64,000 nt of DNA from CAWDMC01 sp963803295 (GTDB lineage Bacteria; Acidobacteriota; Terriglobia; UBA7540), in contig CAWDMC010000010.1 of the NCBI GenBank assembly GCA_963803295.1, forward strand, positions 310,001-374,000, read 5' to 3'. Shown piece after piece: positions 1 through 8,601 of the stretch. A program made the position numbers and the translations under genes. Under the pieces are notes generated by a model. The model saw only the letters and a program-made list of their open reading frames with translations. It was not told where the DNA came from and did not search any database. Each line of letters starts with the position of its first letter. Position 1 is the stretch's first letter.

Positions 1-900
1 CAATACAGCTCGTTTGTGATTCCACCGCAAATCTATCGCTACGACGTCGTCGGCGGAAGCGAGCGCCTGTGGGCGCAGACTCAGGTGCCGCTTGAGTCCG
101 GCGGTTTTGAAGTCAAGCAGGTATGGTGCCGCTCGAAGGATGGCACGCGCGTTCCCATGTTTATCGTGGCCAAGAAAGGGCTGAAACTCGATGGCTCAAA
201 CCCGGCGCTGCTCACTGGCTATGGCGGATTCAACCTGAACATTACGCCGGCATTTTCCGCGGAAGCGGCGGTTTGGGTGGAGAGTGGAGGCGTTTTCGCC
301 CTGGCCAACCTCCGCGGCGGGGGCGAGTTCGGCGAGAAATGGCATCAGGCGGGAATGCTGGCCCGAAAGCAAAACGTATTCGACGATTTCGTTGCCGCTA
401 CGGAATGGCTCATCTCGAACCGGTATACGTCGCCCGCGAAGATGGCCATTACGGGCACGAGCAACGGCGGTTTGCTGATGGGCGCCATGTTGACCCAGCG
501 TCCTGACCTATATGGCGCCGTTGTATGCCGCTATCCGCTGCTCGATATGTTGCGTTACCAGGATTTCCTGGTGGCGCGCTTCTGGGTTCCCGAATACGGA
601 TCGGCCGAAGACGCCGAGCAGTTCAAATGGCTGTACGCTTACTCGCCGTATCAGCACGTGGTGAAAGGCACAAACTACCCGGCGGTGCTGCTGATCTCGG
701 GCGACGGCGATACTCGCGTGGCTCCGCTGCACGCGCGCAAAATGGCCGGCATGCTGCAGTGGGCGCAGGGCGGAAATAAGCCCATTCTGCTGGACTACGA
801 TACCAAGTCAGGACACTCGGGTGGACGTCCACTGTCCAAGCAGGTCGACGAGATGGCGGATGAGGTCGGCTTTTTGTTCTGGCAGTTGGGAGTGAAGTAG
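1..900 (+). CDS. Prolyl oligopeptidase family serine peptidase (S9), 5' end outside the window
   Basis: This is the C-terminal alpha/beta-hydrolase domain of an S9A peptidase, which cuts short peptides after proline. The frame is open from base 1, so the N-terminal propeller lies upstream of the window; the GTG at base 16 is internal, since the preceding codons already match the family. The catalytic triad is visible: Ser in GTSNGG (bases 460-462), Asp in GDGDTRV (709-711) and His in SGHSGG (814-816). The tyrosine-rich segment leading to LTGYGGFN and the NLRGGGEFG oxyanion-side motif are typical of prolyl oligopeptidases. Nothing shows whether the enzyme is exported because the N-terminus is missing. 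The family call is firm; exact substrate preference is inferred. Confidence 0.95.
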   Translation, partial: QYSSFVIPPQIYRYDVVGGSERLWAQTQVPLESGGFEVKQVWCRSKDGTRVPMFIVAKKGLKLDGSNPALLTGYGGFNLNITPAFSAEAAVWVESGGVFALANLRGGGEFGEKWHQAGMLARKQNVFDDFVAATEWLISNRYTSPAKMAITGTSNGGLLMGAMLTQRPDLYGAVVCRYPLLDMLRYQDFLVARFWVPEYGSAEDAEQFKWLYAYSPYQHVVKGTNYPAVLLISGDGDTRVAPLHARKMAGMLQWAQGGNKPILLDYDTKSGHSGGRPLSKQVDEMADEVGFLFWQLGVK

Positions 901-935
901 AAACGATCAAAAGGCAAAAGGCCGCCGCGGCAAAG

Positions 936-1559
936 ATGAAGATCCGCTTTAATTCACTCGTAACCGAGACCCCACAGCGCTTGTACGGGCTCAGCGCGCT
1001 TATCGAGCTGGTCTATCGAGCTACTCCGGATATCGAGGTGCAGGAAAGGGATGCTCTTAAGCAGTTGGCTGAGCATGAAAACTGGGATTATGGCGATTAC
1101 AGCGTGCAGGACCAATTCCTAGACGTTAAGTTCAAGTACTGGCTCCCTAAGTTAGCAGAGTATTCCATCTTAATCTTGCTGAGCTCGATCGTCGAAACAC
1201 AGTTGGTCGCCTATGCAAGAAGCGTTGGTCTAAGCGAGGGATCGGTTTTCGAGCCAAACGATTTAAGGGGTTCTGTCCTTGAGAGAACTGCGCTGTACGT
1301 AAAAAGAGTCTTAGGTTCGGAGTTAACTAAGAATGCGCGTTGGAAGGTTCTGAAAGATCTGCAAGATCTTCGGGACATTGTTGTGCACCGAGCCGGCAAG
1401 CCCGGTGATGACAAGAGGAGTCAAGTCGAACAGATGTGCCGATCATATTCAGGGATCTCGCTGGATGAAAACCCGTACGCAATCAATGGGGATCGTGAGC
1501 TTGGTATTTCCATACACGCGTGCAGGTATTTTGCAGGGGAGGTTGAAGTGTTTTTTTAG
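936..1559 (+). CDS. Hypothetical protein with HEPN-like RxxxxH motif
   Basis: A 207-residue protein I cannot name. It is predicted mostly helical, with a hydrophobic helix near residues 73-92 and a motif RDIVVH at residues 146-151. This fits the Rx4-6H signature of HEPN domains, many of which are RNases in toxin-antitoxin or abortive-infection systems while others are non-catalytic. The coding sequence is visibly richer in A and T than its neighbours and uses codons such as TTA, AGA and ATA more freely, which suggests recent acquisition. It follows the peptidase by 35 bases on the same strand. There is no nucleotidyltransferase partner beside it, so a toxin role is only a hypothesis. Start chosen at the first ATG; no strong ribosome binding site is seen. 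Confidence 0.6.
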   Translation: MKIRFNSLVTETPQRLYGLSALIELVYRATPDIEVQERDALKQLAEHENWDYGDYSVQDQFLDVKFKYWLPKLAEYSILILLSSIVETQLVAYARSVGLSEGSVFEPNDLRGSVLERTALYVKRVLGSELTKNARWKVLKDLQDLRDIVVHRAGKPGDDKRSQVEQMCRSYSGISLDENPYAINGDRELGISIHACRYFAGEVEVFF

Positions 1560-1691
1560 GGACGTGTTCAAGGACGCTGGCTTGCCCGTTGAAACGGGTC
1601 TGTGGCCGATCCAAAGTGGCTTCCATTGAGGCAATGTTCAGGGCCGGCATGCGCTGCTATGCAGTTGGATGTGACGACGGAGGAGGTGAAG

Positions 1692-1835
1692 ATGCCCGAC
1701 TCGGCAGAGGCTCTACGAATTACCAGAAGCCTTCACGTGAATGAAGCGCGGCAGCAGCGGACGATCTTGATGCCACTCTCGCAAACTGGGAGAGGAAGAG
1801 GCAGGCAGAACGTATTTGGGCGGAAGAATCCGTAA
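1692..1835 (+). CDS. Candidate 47-residue small protein
   Basis: A short open frame whose ATG is preceded at 4 bases by AGGAGGTGA, one of the best ribosome binding sites in the window. The product would be basic and polar (starts MPDSAEALRI, ends GRKNP) with no membrane segment. I recognise no family. It sits in a 733-base gap between the HEPN-like gene and trpE that also holds a repeat pair. It could be a genuine small gene, a decayed gene fragment or chance. Only the start signal supports it. Confidence 0.25.
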   Translation: MPDSAEALRITRSLHVNEARQQRTILMPLSQTGRGRGRQNVFGRKNP

Positions 1836-1968
1836 GACGCTGCAGGAGTGCCGCGCAGGCTGGGACGGGGCTACGGAAGCTCAGGATAGTAGAACATGGG
1901 CAGACTCCGACACAGGGCACGACGTGCACCCAACCCAGCGCCATGGAAGCTTGTGCACCGTAGCGATG

Positions 1969-2166
1969 ACCCCCTCGCCCGGCCTTCGGCGACCCTCTCC
2001 CAAGGGACGAGGGCTATGATCCAATTGGTGTTCGTGAGGCATCATTTCACATCCGTCACGCGTATCACATACCGTTTGATGTAGGTCTTTGCTACCTGAC
2101 CGGCCGTGAATACTGTCTTCGTCCCCCTTGGGGGAGACGGTGCCGCGAAGGGGCAGGCGAGGGGGT
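1969..2166. repeat. Inverted pair of REP-like repeats upstream of trpE
   Basis: Two related GC-rich arms face each other: 1969-2013 (CCCCTCGCC...CCCAAGGGACGAGGG) and the reverse complement of a diverged copy at 2121-2166. Each arm contains its own small palindrome around CCCAAGGG or CCCTTGGGGG. The about 110 bases between them show no coding signal. The arrangement resembles extragenic palindromic repeats or a short non-autonomous element. The rest of the 1836-2292 gap shows nothing else I can name, apart from a weak stem GCGGAC/GTCCGC at 2228-2249 just before trpE. Confidence 0.5.
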
Positions 2167-2292
2167 GCTTCCAATCCCGTAAACGACCGCGAACGTAAAT
2201 GACGCCGCCCTGCTACAATAAAGAACCGCGGACTTGACAATGGGTCCGCTCTATATCTCCACCGCTTCACAATTGCCTATGGGTTTCTAATT

Positions 2293-3795
2293 ATGCGTTC
2301 CATTACTCCATCGTTCACTGAATTCTGCCGTCTAGCTCGACGCGGGAATGTCGTGCCGGTCTATACCACGATTGTCGCTGACCTGCTCAGTCCGGTTTCG
2401 GCCTTCCTGAAATTTGCTCCGCAGACCGAGGCCGGTTTGAAAGCGCATCCTTACAGCTTTCTGCTCGAAAGTGTGGAAGGCGGGGAGCGGATCGGCCGCT
2501 ACACGTTCTTTGGCGTTGATCCCTTCCAGATCATCTCCAGCCGCGGCGACCGCATCACGGAAGTCCGTGGATCGCGCCGCCGCGAGGAGTCCGGGAACCT
2601 GTTTGACTACCTGCGTCAGAGCGCTGCGCCCTACAAGCACGTTGAGCTGTCGGGCATGCCGCCGTTTTCAGCCGGCGCTGTCGGATACCTGGCCTACGAG
2701 GTGGTGAGACAGCTCGAAAAGTTGCCACCCCGGGTCGAGCCTGACGTGGACGTGGACGATGCTGTCTTAATGTACTTCACCAACCTGGTGGCCTTCGATC
2801 ACGTGCAGCGGCGTCTCTACCTGATGGCGAACGTACTCACGGAAGAAGGGAAAGGGAGTCTGCGCTCGAAATACGACGCGGCGGTCCGCCAACTGGCTCG
2901 CATGGAACGGGCGCTCGCGCAGCCACTCGAGTTGCCGCGAATCCGGCGTCCCAAAACGCCGCTCGGCTATGAGACCAACATGACCCGCCGCCACTATGAG
3001 TCGGTGGTGGAGCGCGGCAAAGAGTACATCCGGGCGGGCGATGTGTTCCAGGTGGTGCTGGGGCAGCGGCTCAAGGTTCCGGTGCGCGTTCCGCCGTTTG
3101 AGATCTACCGGGCGCTGCGGGTAGTGAATCCCTCGCCTTATCTTTACTACCTGCGAATGGGCGAATCAACCGTGCTGGGTTCGTCGCCAGAGACGCTGGT
3201 AAAAGTGTCGGGCCGGCGGATTGAATACCGGCCGATCGCCGGCACCAGGCCGCGCGGCAAAACTGAGGACGAAGACAAGCGTCTGGAAGAAGAGATGAAG
3301 GCAAGTGAAAAGGAGCGCGCTGAGCACATCATGCTCGTCGACCTGGGCCGCAATGATATCGGCCGTGTGTGCGAGTTCGGATCCGTTAAGCCGACAGAGG
3401 TGATGTTCGTGGAGCGATACTCGCACGTGATGCACTTGGTCTCGCTGATCCAGGGCCGGCTGCGGCCGGACGCCGACAGCTACGCGGCCATCGCCGCCTG
3501 CTTTCCCACCGGCACGCTCTCCGGCGCGCCCAAGGTCCGCGCCATGGAGATCATCGATGAACTGGAGCCGACCCGTCGAGGCATCTACGGCGGATCGGTG
3601 CTCTATCTCGACTTCTCCGGCAATCTGACCTCGTGCATCGTCATCCGTACCGCCCTGATCAAGGACAACATGGCGTATCTCGGGGCAGGGGCCGGGATAG
3701 TGGCGGATTCAGTGCCCTCTGATGAATACAAGGAGTGCATGAATAAAGCTCGCGCCATGCTGAAGGCTTTTGAGCTGGCAGAGCAAGGCCTGTGA
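2293..3795 (+). CDS. trpE: Anthranilate synthase component I
   Basis: A 500-residue TrpE, which makes anthranilate from chorismate with ammonia supplied by TrpG, the first step of tryptophan synthesis. The N-terminal domain carries the LLESVEGGERIGRY segment that forms the feedback tryptophan site. The catalytic chorismate-binding domain shows PIAGTRPRG, VDLGRNDIGR and FPTGTLSGAPKVRAMEIIDE, and full length matches the family. The ATG at 2293 gives the expected N-terminus, though its ribosome binding site is weak. No trpG, trpD or trpC follows: the next gene is convergent. TrpE is therefore encoded apart from its glutaminase here. No tandem tryptophan codons are visible upstream, so I see no classical attenuator. 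Confidence 0.97.
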   Translation: MRSITPSFTEFCRLARRGNVVPVYTTIVADLLSPVSAFLKFAPQTEAGLKAHPYSFLLESVEGGERIGRYTFFGVDPFQIISSRGDRITEVRGSRRREESGNLFDYLRQSAAPYKHVELSGMPPFSAGAVGYLAYEVVRQLEKLPPRVEPDVDVDDAVLMYFTNLVAFDHVQRRLYLMANVLTEEGKGSLRSKYDAAVRQLARMERALAQPLELPRIRRPKTPLGYETNMTRRHYESVVERGKEYIRAGDVFQVVLGQRLKVPVRVPPFEIYRALRVVNPSPYLYYLRMGESTVLGSSPETLVKVSGRRIEYRPIAGTRPRGKTEDEDKRLEEEMKASEKERAEHIMLVDLGRNDIGRVCEFGSVKPTEVMFVERYSHVMHLVSLIQGRLRPDADSYAAIAACFPTGTLSGAPKVRAMEIIDELEPTRRGIYGGSVLYLDFSGNLTSCIVIRTALIKDNMAYLGAGAGIVADSVPSDEYKECMNKARAMLKAFELAEQGL

Positions 3796-3844
3796 GATTG
3801 CAGGTTCCCGGTGGCTTGCGATTGCCTTTGTGGGATTGAAAAAT

Positions 3845-3877
3845 CCACGGTTAATTCAAACTGCGAATTAACCGTGG
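3845..3877 (-). terminator. Intrinsic terminator between convergent trpE and URO-D gene
   Basis: A perfect 13-base stem (CCACGGTTAATTC with its complement GAATTAACCGTGG) around a 7-base loop. Read on the minus strand it is followed by ATTTTTC, so it best serves the URO-D gene ending at 3892. On the plus strand it lies 50 bases after trpE and may block read-through there too, though it lacks a T run on that side. Confidence 0.75.
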
Positions 3878-3891
3878 CTACCCGTTAGGCG

Positions 3892-5049
3892 CTAGTCGAA
3901 CAATTCGGGATGGTTTTGGGAATAGCGATCCACGGCATCCGTTACGACTTGAAGATGTTCGATCGGAGTCCCGGGACAGACATTGGCGCCATCGCCCACC
4001 ACAATGCCATGGCAGGGGCCGAGGGCGTTTAGAAGCTCTAAGGTTGCTTCCCGGATCTTCTCCGGGGGACCATCGAGCAGCATCATGGGATCGAGGTTGC
4101 CCCACAGGTAGCACTTGCCTCCAAGATTCTTCGCGGCCACCTCGGGCTTTACATCCCGCCCCCACAGTAAAAAGCTGGTTATCTTCTCATCCTCAATCAA
4201 CGTCTGGTGAAGATGATCGCTTTTCCCGCACATGTGCATGCCCCGCCCATCGCGCAGCCCGTCACCGAATTTCTCGAACAAACGGTTGTCGTAAGGAACG
4301 CAGAAATCCTGGAACAGTTTCGCTGACATGATCTGGGCAGAGTCTTCGGCCACAGCAAAAGTGGGCCTGGGGCCGGGATCGGCTTTGCGAAAAGAGGTTT
4401 CTGCGTGAATCAGTCCATTGGTGATGGTTTCGAGCAGTTGGTGACAAGCCTTGGGATACTCCAGCATCCACCAGTAGAAGGGATCGCCCACCAGATCGAT
4501 GGCCATCATGTGCGGTCCGATCCACTGGATTCCTAGCGGCAAGACTTTTATCTCTCCGGGCTGCCCGTTGAAGGTCACCTCCGTGTCGCGGGCCAGTTCT
4601 TTCATGGTCTGCCACCATTGGGTGTACTTCGCCCAGAACCCCTCGTGGATTTCGGGAATTCGAAGCTGTGCCACCTCGTCCGGCTTGTTGATCGTGGGGC
4701 GCGCCCGGGGAGGGATGTCGTCGGGCCACTCCACGCGTCCTCCAAAGGCCGATGTGTTCAACACATTCTCGAAATCGGGACCCACCGTGATTACCGGCTC
4801 CTGGCAGCGATCATCGGGAATATTCTCGATGGCCCACTTCTGAAACTCGATCTGCCAGCGGAACTGAGTCTCGGCATCGCGGAAATACTCCGCGAAATTG
4901 ATCCCGAATTGCTTGAGGTAATAGCGGGCGAAGACTCCGAACAGCACCGGCACCCGGTCCGAGTAGCAATAGTCAAGGTGCCTGGTAAAACGCAGTTTGT
5001 TGCGGAGCATCCGGTCTTCTGGATAACGAATGGAAAGTGAGAATCTCAT
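3892..5049 (-). CDS. Uroporphyrinogen decarboxylase (URO-D) superfamily protein
   Basis: A 385-residue protein of the URO-D/methyltransferase superfamily, not HemE itself. The start at 5049 is set by GGGAGG six bases upstream; a longer frame reaching 5193 lacks such a signal. Conserved pieces include YLKQFGINFAEYF, the HMCGK motif, LWGNLDPMMLLDGPPE and PCHGIVVGDGANVCPGTP near the end. In characterised corrinoid methyltransferases of this superfamily (MtaA, MtbA) a His-x-Cys motif and a later Cys bind zinc, and both are plausible here. I infer a methyltransferase or an uncharacterised role in small-molecule metabolism. It stands alone between a convergent trpE and the HD-GYP gene. The first part has an aromatic-rich region (residues 20-60) typical of the environmental subfamily. 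Confidence 0.8.
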   Translation of the reverse strand: MRFSLSIRYPEDRMLRNKLRFTRHLDYCYSDRVPVLFGVFARYYLKQFGINFAEYFRDAETQFRWQIEFQKWAIENIPDDRCQEPVITVGPDFENVLNTSAFGGRVEWPDDIPPRARPTINKPDEVAQLRIPEIHEGFWAKYTQWWQTMKELARDTEVTFNGQPGEIKVLPLGIQWIGPHMMAIDLVGDPFYWWMLEYPKACHQLLETITNGLIHAETSFRKADPGPRPTFAVAEDSAQIMSAKLFQDFCVPYDNRLFEKFGDGLRDGRGMHMCGKSDHLHQTLIEDEKITSFLLWGRDVKPEVAAKNLGGKCYLWGNLDPMMLLDGPPEKIREATLELLNALGPCHGIVVGDGANVCPGTPIEHLQVVTDAVDRYSQNHPELFD

Positions 5050-5263
5050 GATCCGCCTCCCAGCGTGTGCGCAGGTGCAGGCACTATCCTGTTCGGGTGG
5101 CTCGAAGAGAAGGGCCGCCGTGAGAGGCGAAGCCCGAGCCAACGGATGGACATTATAAGGCTGGGTCAAGAGTTCCGGTAGTGGAATGATCAAGCCGCGC
5201 CACGACCATCAGGCGCGTTGTTCGCAATCGCCGCTCGGCGTTTGAGGTAATTGGTGAGCCTGC

Positions 5264-6223
5264 CTAAATAACTAACTCCGGAACTTCCAATTCCCGACCG
5301 GCAAAAGCAGCTTGGAACGCATCCACCACCCGGGGATCGAATTCCGTGCCCGACCCTTTGATGATCACTTCTTTGGCGTCGAACGGCGACATTGCCTTGC
5401 GATAAGGCCGGTCACTGGTGAGCGAATCCCACACGTCGGCGACTGAGATGATGCGGGATTCGAGCGGGATCTCGTTTCCGGCGGTCGCATGATAGCCGTT
5501 TCCGTCGTACCTGTCGTGGTGAGCGAGGATGATGGGAATCACGCGCCGCAGTGAACCGCCTATAGGCTCGAGCAGTTGCACCCCTCTCTCCACATGGTTC
5601 TTCATCTCGTGGTACTCCTTCTCGGTCAGCCGGGCGGCCTTGTAGAGGATTTCGCGGCTGATATCGAGCTTGCCAACATCATGCAGCAGGGCAGCGGCGC
5701 GCACGTCCTCAATACGCATGGGATCTAGATTGAGATAGCCTGCGATTTTGCTGGCGTAAACGGAGACGCGATACGAATGGTTCTCGGTGTATTTATCCTT
5801 TGAAATGAAGTGCCGCAGGATCATCAACACGCCGTCATAAGTGCGTCGCAACTCCGTCACCTGGGCCATCATCTTCTCGTACAGCGTACCCATCGCGTAG
5901 GCCGTAAGGATCAGCGTGCCGCCCCACACGGTGAGGTCATACCAACGTTGTCCCGCGATCTTCACTTTCTCGTCGGCAGCCATCAGAGACGGGTTCGAAT
6001 AGAGCACCAGCACCACCACCAGCACGGCCGCCAAAGCCGTAAGGGTGGCATGGCGCCGTCCGTAAAAATAAGCGGAGAAGATAACGGGCAGGCTGTAAAG
6101 CCCGAGCATCATGCGATTGGAAGCAATCAGACAGTTAATCAGGTAGGCAATCACAAACAGCGAGAGGATCAGCCACAGCTCTCGATTGACAGCACTTATT
6201 CCGTTGACGAGCTTTGATTTCAT
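5264..6223 (-). CDS. Membrane HD-GYP domain protein (putative c-di-GMP phosphodiesterase)
   Basis: A 319-residue protein with about four hydrophobic segments in residues 15-112, then an HD-GYP domain from about 135 to 310. HD-GYP enzymes hydrolyse cyclic di-GMP. Seen here are the HD pair (LLHDVGK, residues 179-185), the metal-site HH at 235-236, D264 in the VADVWD segment and the LTSDRPYRKAMS motif. The signature loop reads DGNGYH (240-245), so the proline of GYP is replaced by histidine, as in some divergent members. The membrane part carries no periplasmic sensor domain of note, so the signal is unknown. It is monocistronic. A purine-rich AAAGGAAAG lies about 10 bases before the ATG. Confidence 0.88.
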   Translation of the reverse strand: MKSKLVNGISAVNRELWLILSLFVIAYLINCLIASNRMMLGLYSLPVIFSAYFYGRRHATLTALAAVLVVVLVLYSNPSLMAADEKVKIAGQRWYDLTVWGGTLILTAYAMGTLYEKMMAQVTELRRTYDGVLMILRHFISKDKYTENHSYRVSVYASKIAGYLNLDPMRIEDVRAAALLHDVGKLDISREILYKAARLTEKEYHEMKNHVERGVQLLEPIGGSLRRVIPIILAHHDRYDGNGYHATAGNEIPLESRIISVADVWDSLTSDRPYRKAMSPFDAKEVIIKGSGTEFDPRVVDAFQAAFAGRELEVPELVI

Positions 6224-6418
6224 GTCGAAGGCTTTCCTTTCACGGCCACGGTCAGGCTTGGTGTGTTTCGCCGGCTTCCGCCTTAACTGCTCGGGAACCT
6301 ACGTTCAGACTCTATATCGGCAGAAGTAAGAAGAATATTGATCCAAGGCAAGAGTCTTACTTCCTCTCTGCAACACGAGAAGAATGAGTGAGATGCCTTC
6401 TCTGGACTCATCGCGGCC

Positions 6419-7039
6419 TCAAGGCAGGGGCGGCAAGCCAAGCCGTTGGAGATCCTTCTCAAGGTGCGTGGTTGACAGAAAGCGCACGGCCTGAATCCCC
6501 AAGGCTTGCGCGCCTTCAATGTTGGCGGGATTGTCGTCCAGGAATAACGCCTCTTCCGGCTGGACGCCGAGCCCTGACAGGCTGGCGCGGTAGATGCCGG
6601 CTTCCGGTTTTACAAGCTGCAGCTCGCCGGAGAGAATCACATGGTCAAATTGCTTCAGCCATTCGGCATTCTTTCGGAGGTAGGGCGCGAGATCGTTGCC
6701 CATGTTCGACAGAATTCCGGTTTTGATGTTCTGGAGCCTGAGTCGGTGTATCCATTCCATGACGGTGGGGTCGAGTTTCTGCCACATCGCCAGGTCGAGC
6801 GCAATAAGGCGCGGAATCTGCTGCTCGGAGATGCTAATGGCCGCGAGCCGGGCAAACCTTCGCCAATAAGCCGCACCATCCGTCGTGCCGCGATCGTAAT
6901 CTAGTCGCTCGCGCCAGAAGTATTCTTGAAAGGCCGCTTCAGAGAGGCCCGTAATCTGCCGTAGGGGCTCAAATTCTGCGGGCTGGGGCATAGGGCAAAG
7001 AACCCCCCCAAAATCGAAAATAACGGCGCGAATGGGCAT
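6419..7039 (-). CDS. HAD-superfamily hydrolase, subfamily IA variant 3
   Basis: A 206-residue haloacid dehalogenase-like hydrolase, probably a phosphatase acting on a small phosphorylated metabolite in the cytoplasm. Motif I is IFDFGGVL (nucleophile D9), motif II the SNMGND segment near residue 115, motif III the Lys of VKPEAGIY, and motif IV FLDDNPANIEGA with its two aspartates. The cap is a small helical insertion after motif I, as in YihX-type proteins. The substrate cannot be read from sequence. It lies 113 bases downstream of ftsY on the same strand, but no functional link is implied. Confidence 0.9.
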   Translation of the reverse strand: MPIRAVIFDFGGVLCPMPQPAEFEPLRQITGLSEAAFQEYFWRERLDYDRGTTDGAAYWRRFARLAAISISEQQIPRLIALDLAMWQKLDPTVMEWIHRLRLQNIKTGILSNMGNDLAPYLRKNAEWLKQFDHVILSGELQLVKPEAGIYRASLSGLGVQPEEALFLDDNPANIEGAQALGIQAVRFLSTTHLEKDLQRLGLPPLP

Positions 7040-7152
7040 GCAGGTTCGTCTCCTGAGGTGATCTGGTTTGGCTTACCCACACCGAACGGTCGGAAGTGAA
7101 GCGACGTGAATACCCGCGCGGCCCGGTGGTACAAACGGGCAGCTCGAACGGG

Positions 7153-8145
7153 CTACGCCTCAAACAGTGATTCCACAAACTCGCGAGGGTTAAATGGCAG
7201 CAGGTCGTCGATCTTTTCACCGACCCCCACGAACTGGATGGGCAGTCCAAGTTCGCGGGCGATGGCCACGACCACACCGCCCTTGGCGGTGCCATCAAGC
7301 TTGGTGAGAATGATGCCCGTGGTGCCGACATGCTCGGTGAACTGGCGGGCCTGTTGCAGTCCGTTTTGACCGGTAGTGCCGTCGATAACCAGCAAGACCT
7401 GGTGGGGAGCTCCGGGAACTTCCCGGGCCGCGATGCGGCACATTTTCTCAAGCTCTGCCATCAGGTTCCCTTTGGTGTGCAGGCGGCCGGCGGTGTCGAC
7501 GACGACGACATCCTCGTGGCGCTTCTTGGCCGCGGCCAAGGCGTCAAAGATCACTGCAGCGGGGTCGGCGCCGCTTTTCTGCTTGATCATCTCGATCCCC
7601 AGGCGTCCAGCCCAGACTTCCAGTTGCTCGTTCGCCGCCGCACGGAAAGTGTCGGCGGCGCACAACAAGGGATGGCGGTTCTGCTGGAGGTAGAAATTGG
7701 CGAGTTTGGCGATGCTCGTGGTCTTTCCCACCCCGTTTACCCCGACCACAAACACCACCTCCGGTTGCCCGGAAGGAGGGCGTCGCACTGGCAAGAGAGT
7801 GGTTTGGCGCGGCTTGCCGGCACTCAACCCGGGGTTCTCCAGAATGGTGAGGATTTCCCGCTCGATTGCAGGCCGGAGCTGCCTGGGTTCGCGCAACTCG
7901 CGACGGCTGATCTGTTCGCGCAAACGATCGAGGATCTCATGAGTGGTCTTGACGCCAAGGTCGGCGCCGATCAGTGTTGCCTCAAGATCATCGAGCACCG
8001 CCTGATCGATAGCTTCCTTGCCCTGAGTGATTTCGTCGATCCTCTCAACCAGTTGCGTCTTGGTGGCGGTCACCGCCTGCTTCAACCGGTCAAAAAGGCC
8101 CGGCTTCTTCTCTTTTTCCGGCTTGCCAAAAAGCGTCTGAACCAT
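7153..8145 (-). CDS. ftsY: Signal recognition particle receptor FtsY
   Basis: A 330-residue SRP-receptor GTPase that docks ribosome-SRP complexes at the membrane for co-translational insertion. It has a short basic N-terminal stretch, a four-helix N domain (about 20-105) and the G domain with P-loop GVNGVGKTTS, the ADTFRAAA insertion box, DTAGRLHTK and the TKLDGTAKGG guanine-specificity motif. It lacks the long acidic A domain of the E. coli protein, as is usual outside Gammaproteobacteria. A start at 8145 gives the expected N-terminus. The 276 bases between it and the next gene upstream show no feature I can support. Confidence 0.97.
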   Translation of the reverse strand: MVQTLFGKPEKEKKPGLFDRLKQAVTATKTQLVERIDEITQGKEAIDQAVLDDLEATLIGADLGVKTTHEILDRLREQISRRELREPRQLRPAIEREILTILENPGLSAGKPRQTTLLPVRRPPSGQPEVVFVVGVNGVGKTTSIAKLANFYLQQNRHPLLCAADTFRAAANEQLEVWAGRLGIEMIKQKSGADPAAVIFDALAAAKKRHEDVVVVDTAGRLHTKGNLMAELEKMCRIAAREVPGAPHQVLLVIDGTTGQNGLQQARQFTEHVGTTGIILTKLDGTAKGGVVVAIARELGLPIQFVGVGEKIDDLLPFNPREFVESLFEA

Positions 8146-8421
8146 TTTCTGATTCTATCCTGAAGAACGGGGGGGGCGCCAGCGGCAATCCGACATCAGA
8201 ACGGAGTACGCCTTTGGCGCACCGAAACTGCCAAAACTATTGTGAATAAAAGGGTAAATTACCGGCCTGGGACGCCGCACGGGACTTGGACTGCTGCTTA
8301 TCAGAGGACACACGCGCACCGGCAGGCGCCATTCAGATGGCCCTCGACTGTTGGATAGGTTGCGTTCACTCTCGGATGAGGAAGCACAACCGTTCCCGAA
8401 ACAGTATTTTTGAAATCGAGT

Positions 8422-8601
8422 CTAGCCCTGAGGAGATTCCGTTGCTTCGCTTCCGTCGTTTCCGGTGCTGGCCTCGTCGTCCCGGCCACGGGCCTTTTCG
8501 GCCTTACGGGCGGCGCGCTTTTCGGCTTTTTCCTTCTGTTTTTCCAGCCGCTTTACTTCCTTCAGCCTCTTCTGGAACGTGGCCCTCTGTCTGCCTGCCA
8601 T
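8422..8601 (-). CDS. Small highly charged helical protein, 59 residues
   Basis: A short gene with AAAGGAG six bases before its ATG. Residues 1-40 are dominated by Lys, Arg, Glu and Ala (for example EKQKEKAEKRAARKAEK at about 20-36), which predicts a long basic helix or coiled coil. Residues 41-59 are acidic and disordered. No cysteine, no membrane segment. It lies 69 bases downstream of the RRM protein gene on the same strand and is probably cotranscribed with it. This suggests a nucleic-acid or ribosome-associated role, but that is inference. I recall similar small basic proteins in acidobacterial genomes but cannot name a family. Confidence 0.7.
   Translation of the reverse strand: MAGRQRATFQKRLKEVKRLEKQKEKAEKRAARKAEKARGRDDEASTGNDGSEATESPQG

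Noticed and set aside
2240..2290. 16-codon frame (MGPLYISTASQLPMGF) just before trpE as a tryptophan leader peptide
   Set aside because: It has no tryptophan codon and no ribosome binding site, so it cannot act as a classical trp attenuator.
5152..5169. TATAAT on the minus strand with a nearby TTGACC as promoter of the URO-D gene
   Set aside because: The two boxes are only 6 bases apart; no acceptable -35 box lies at the right distance.
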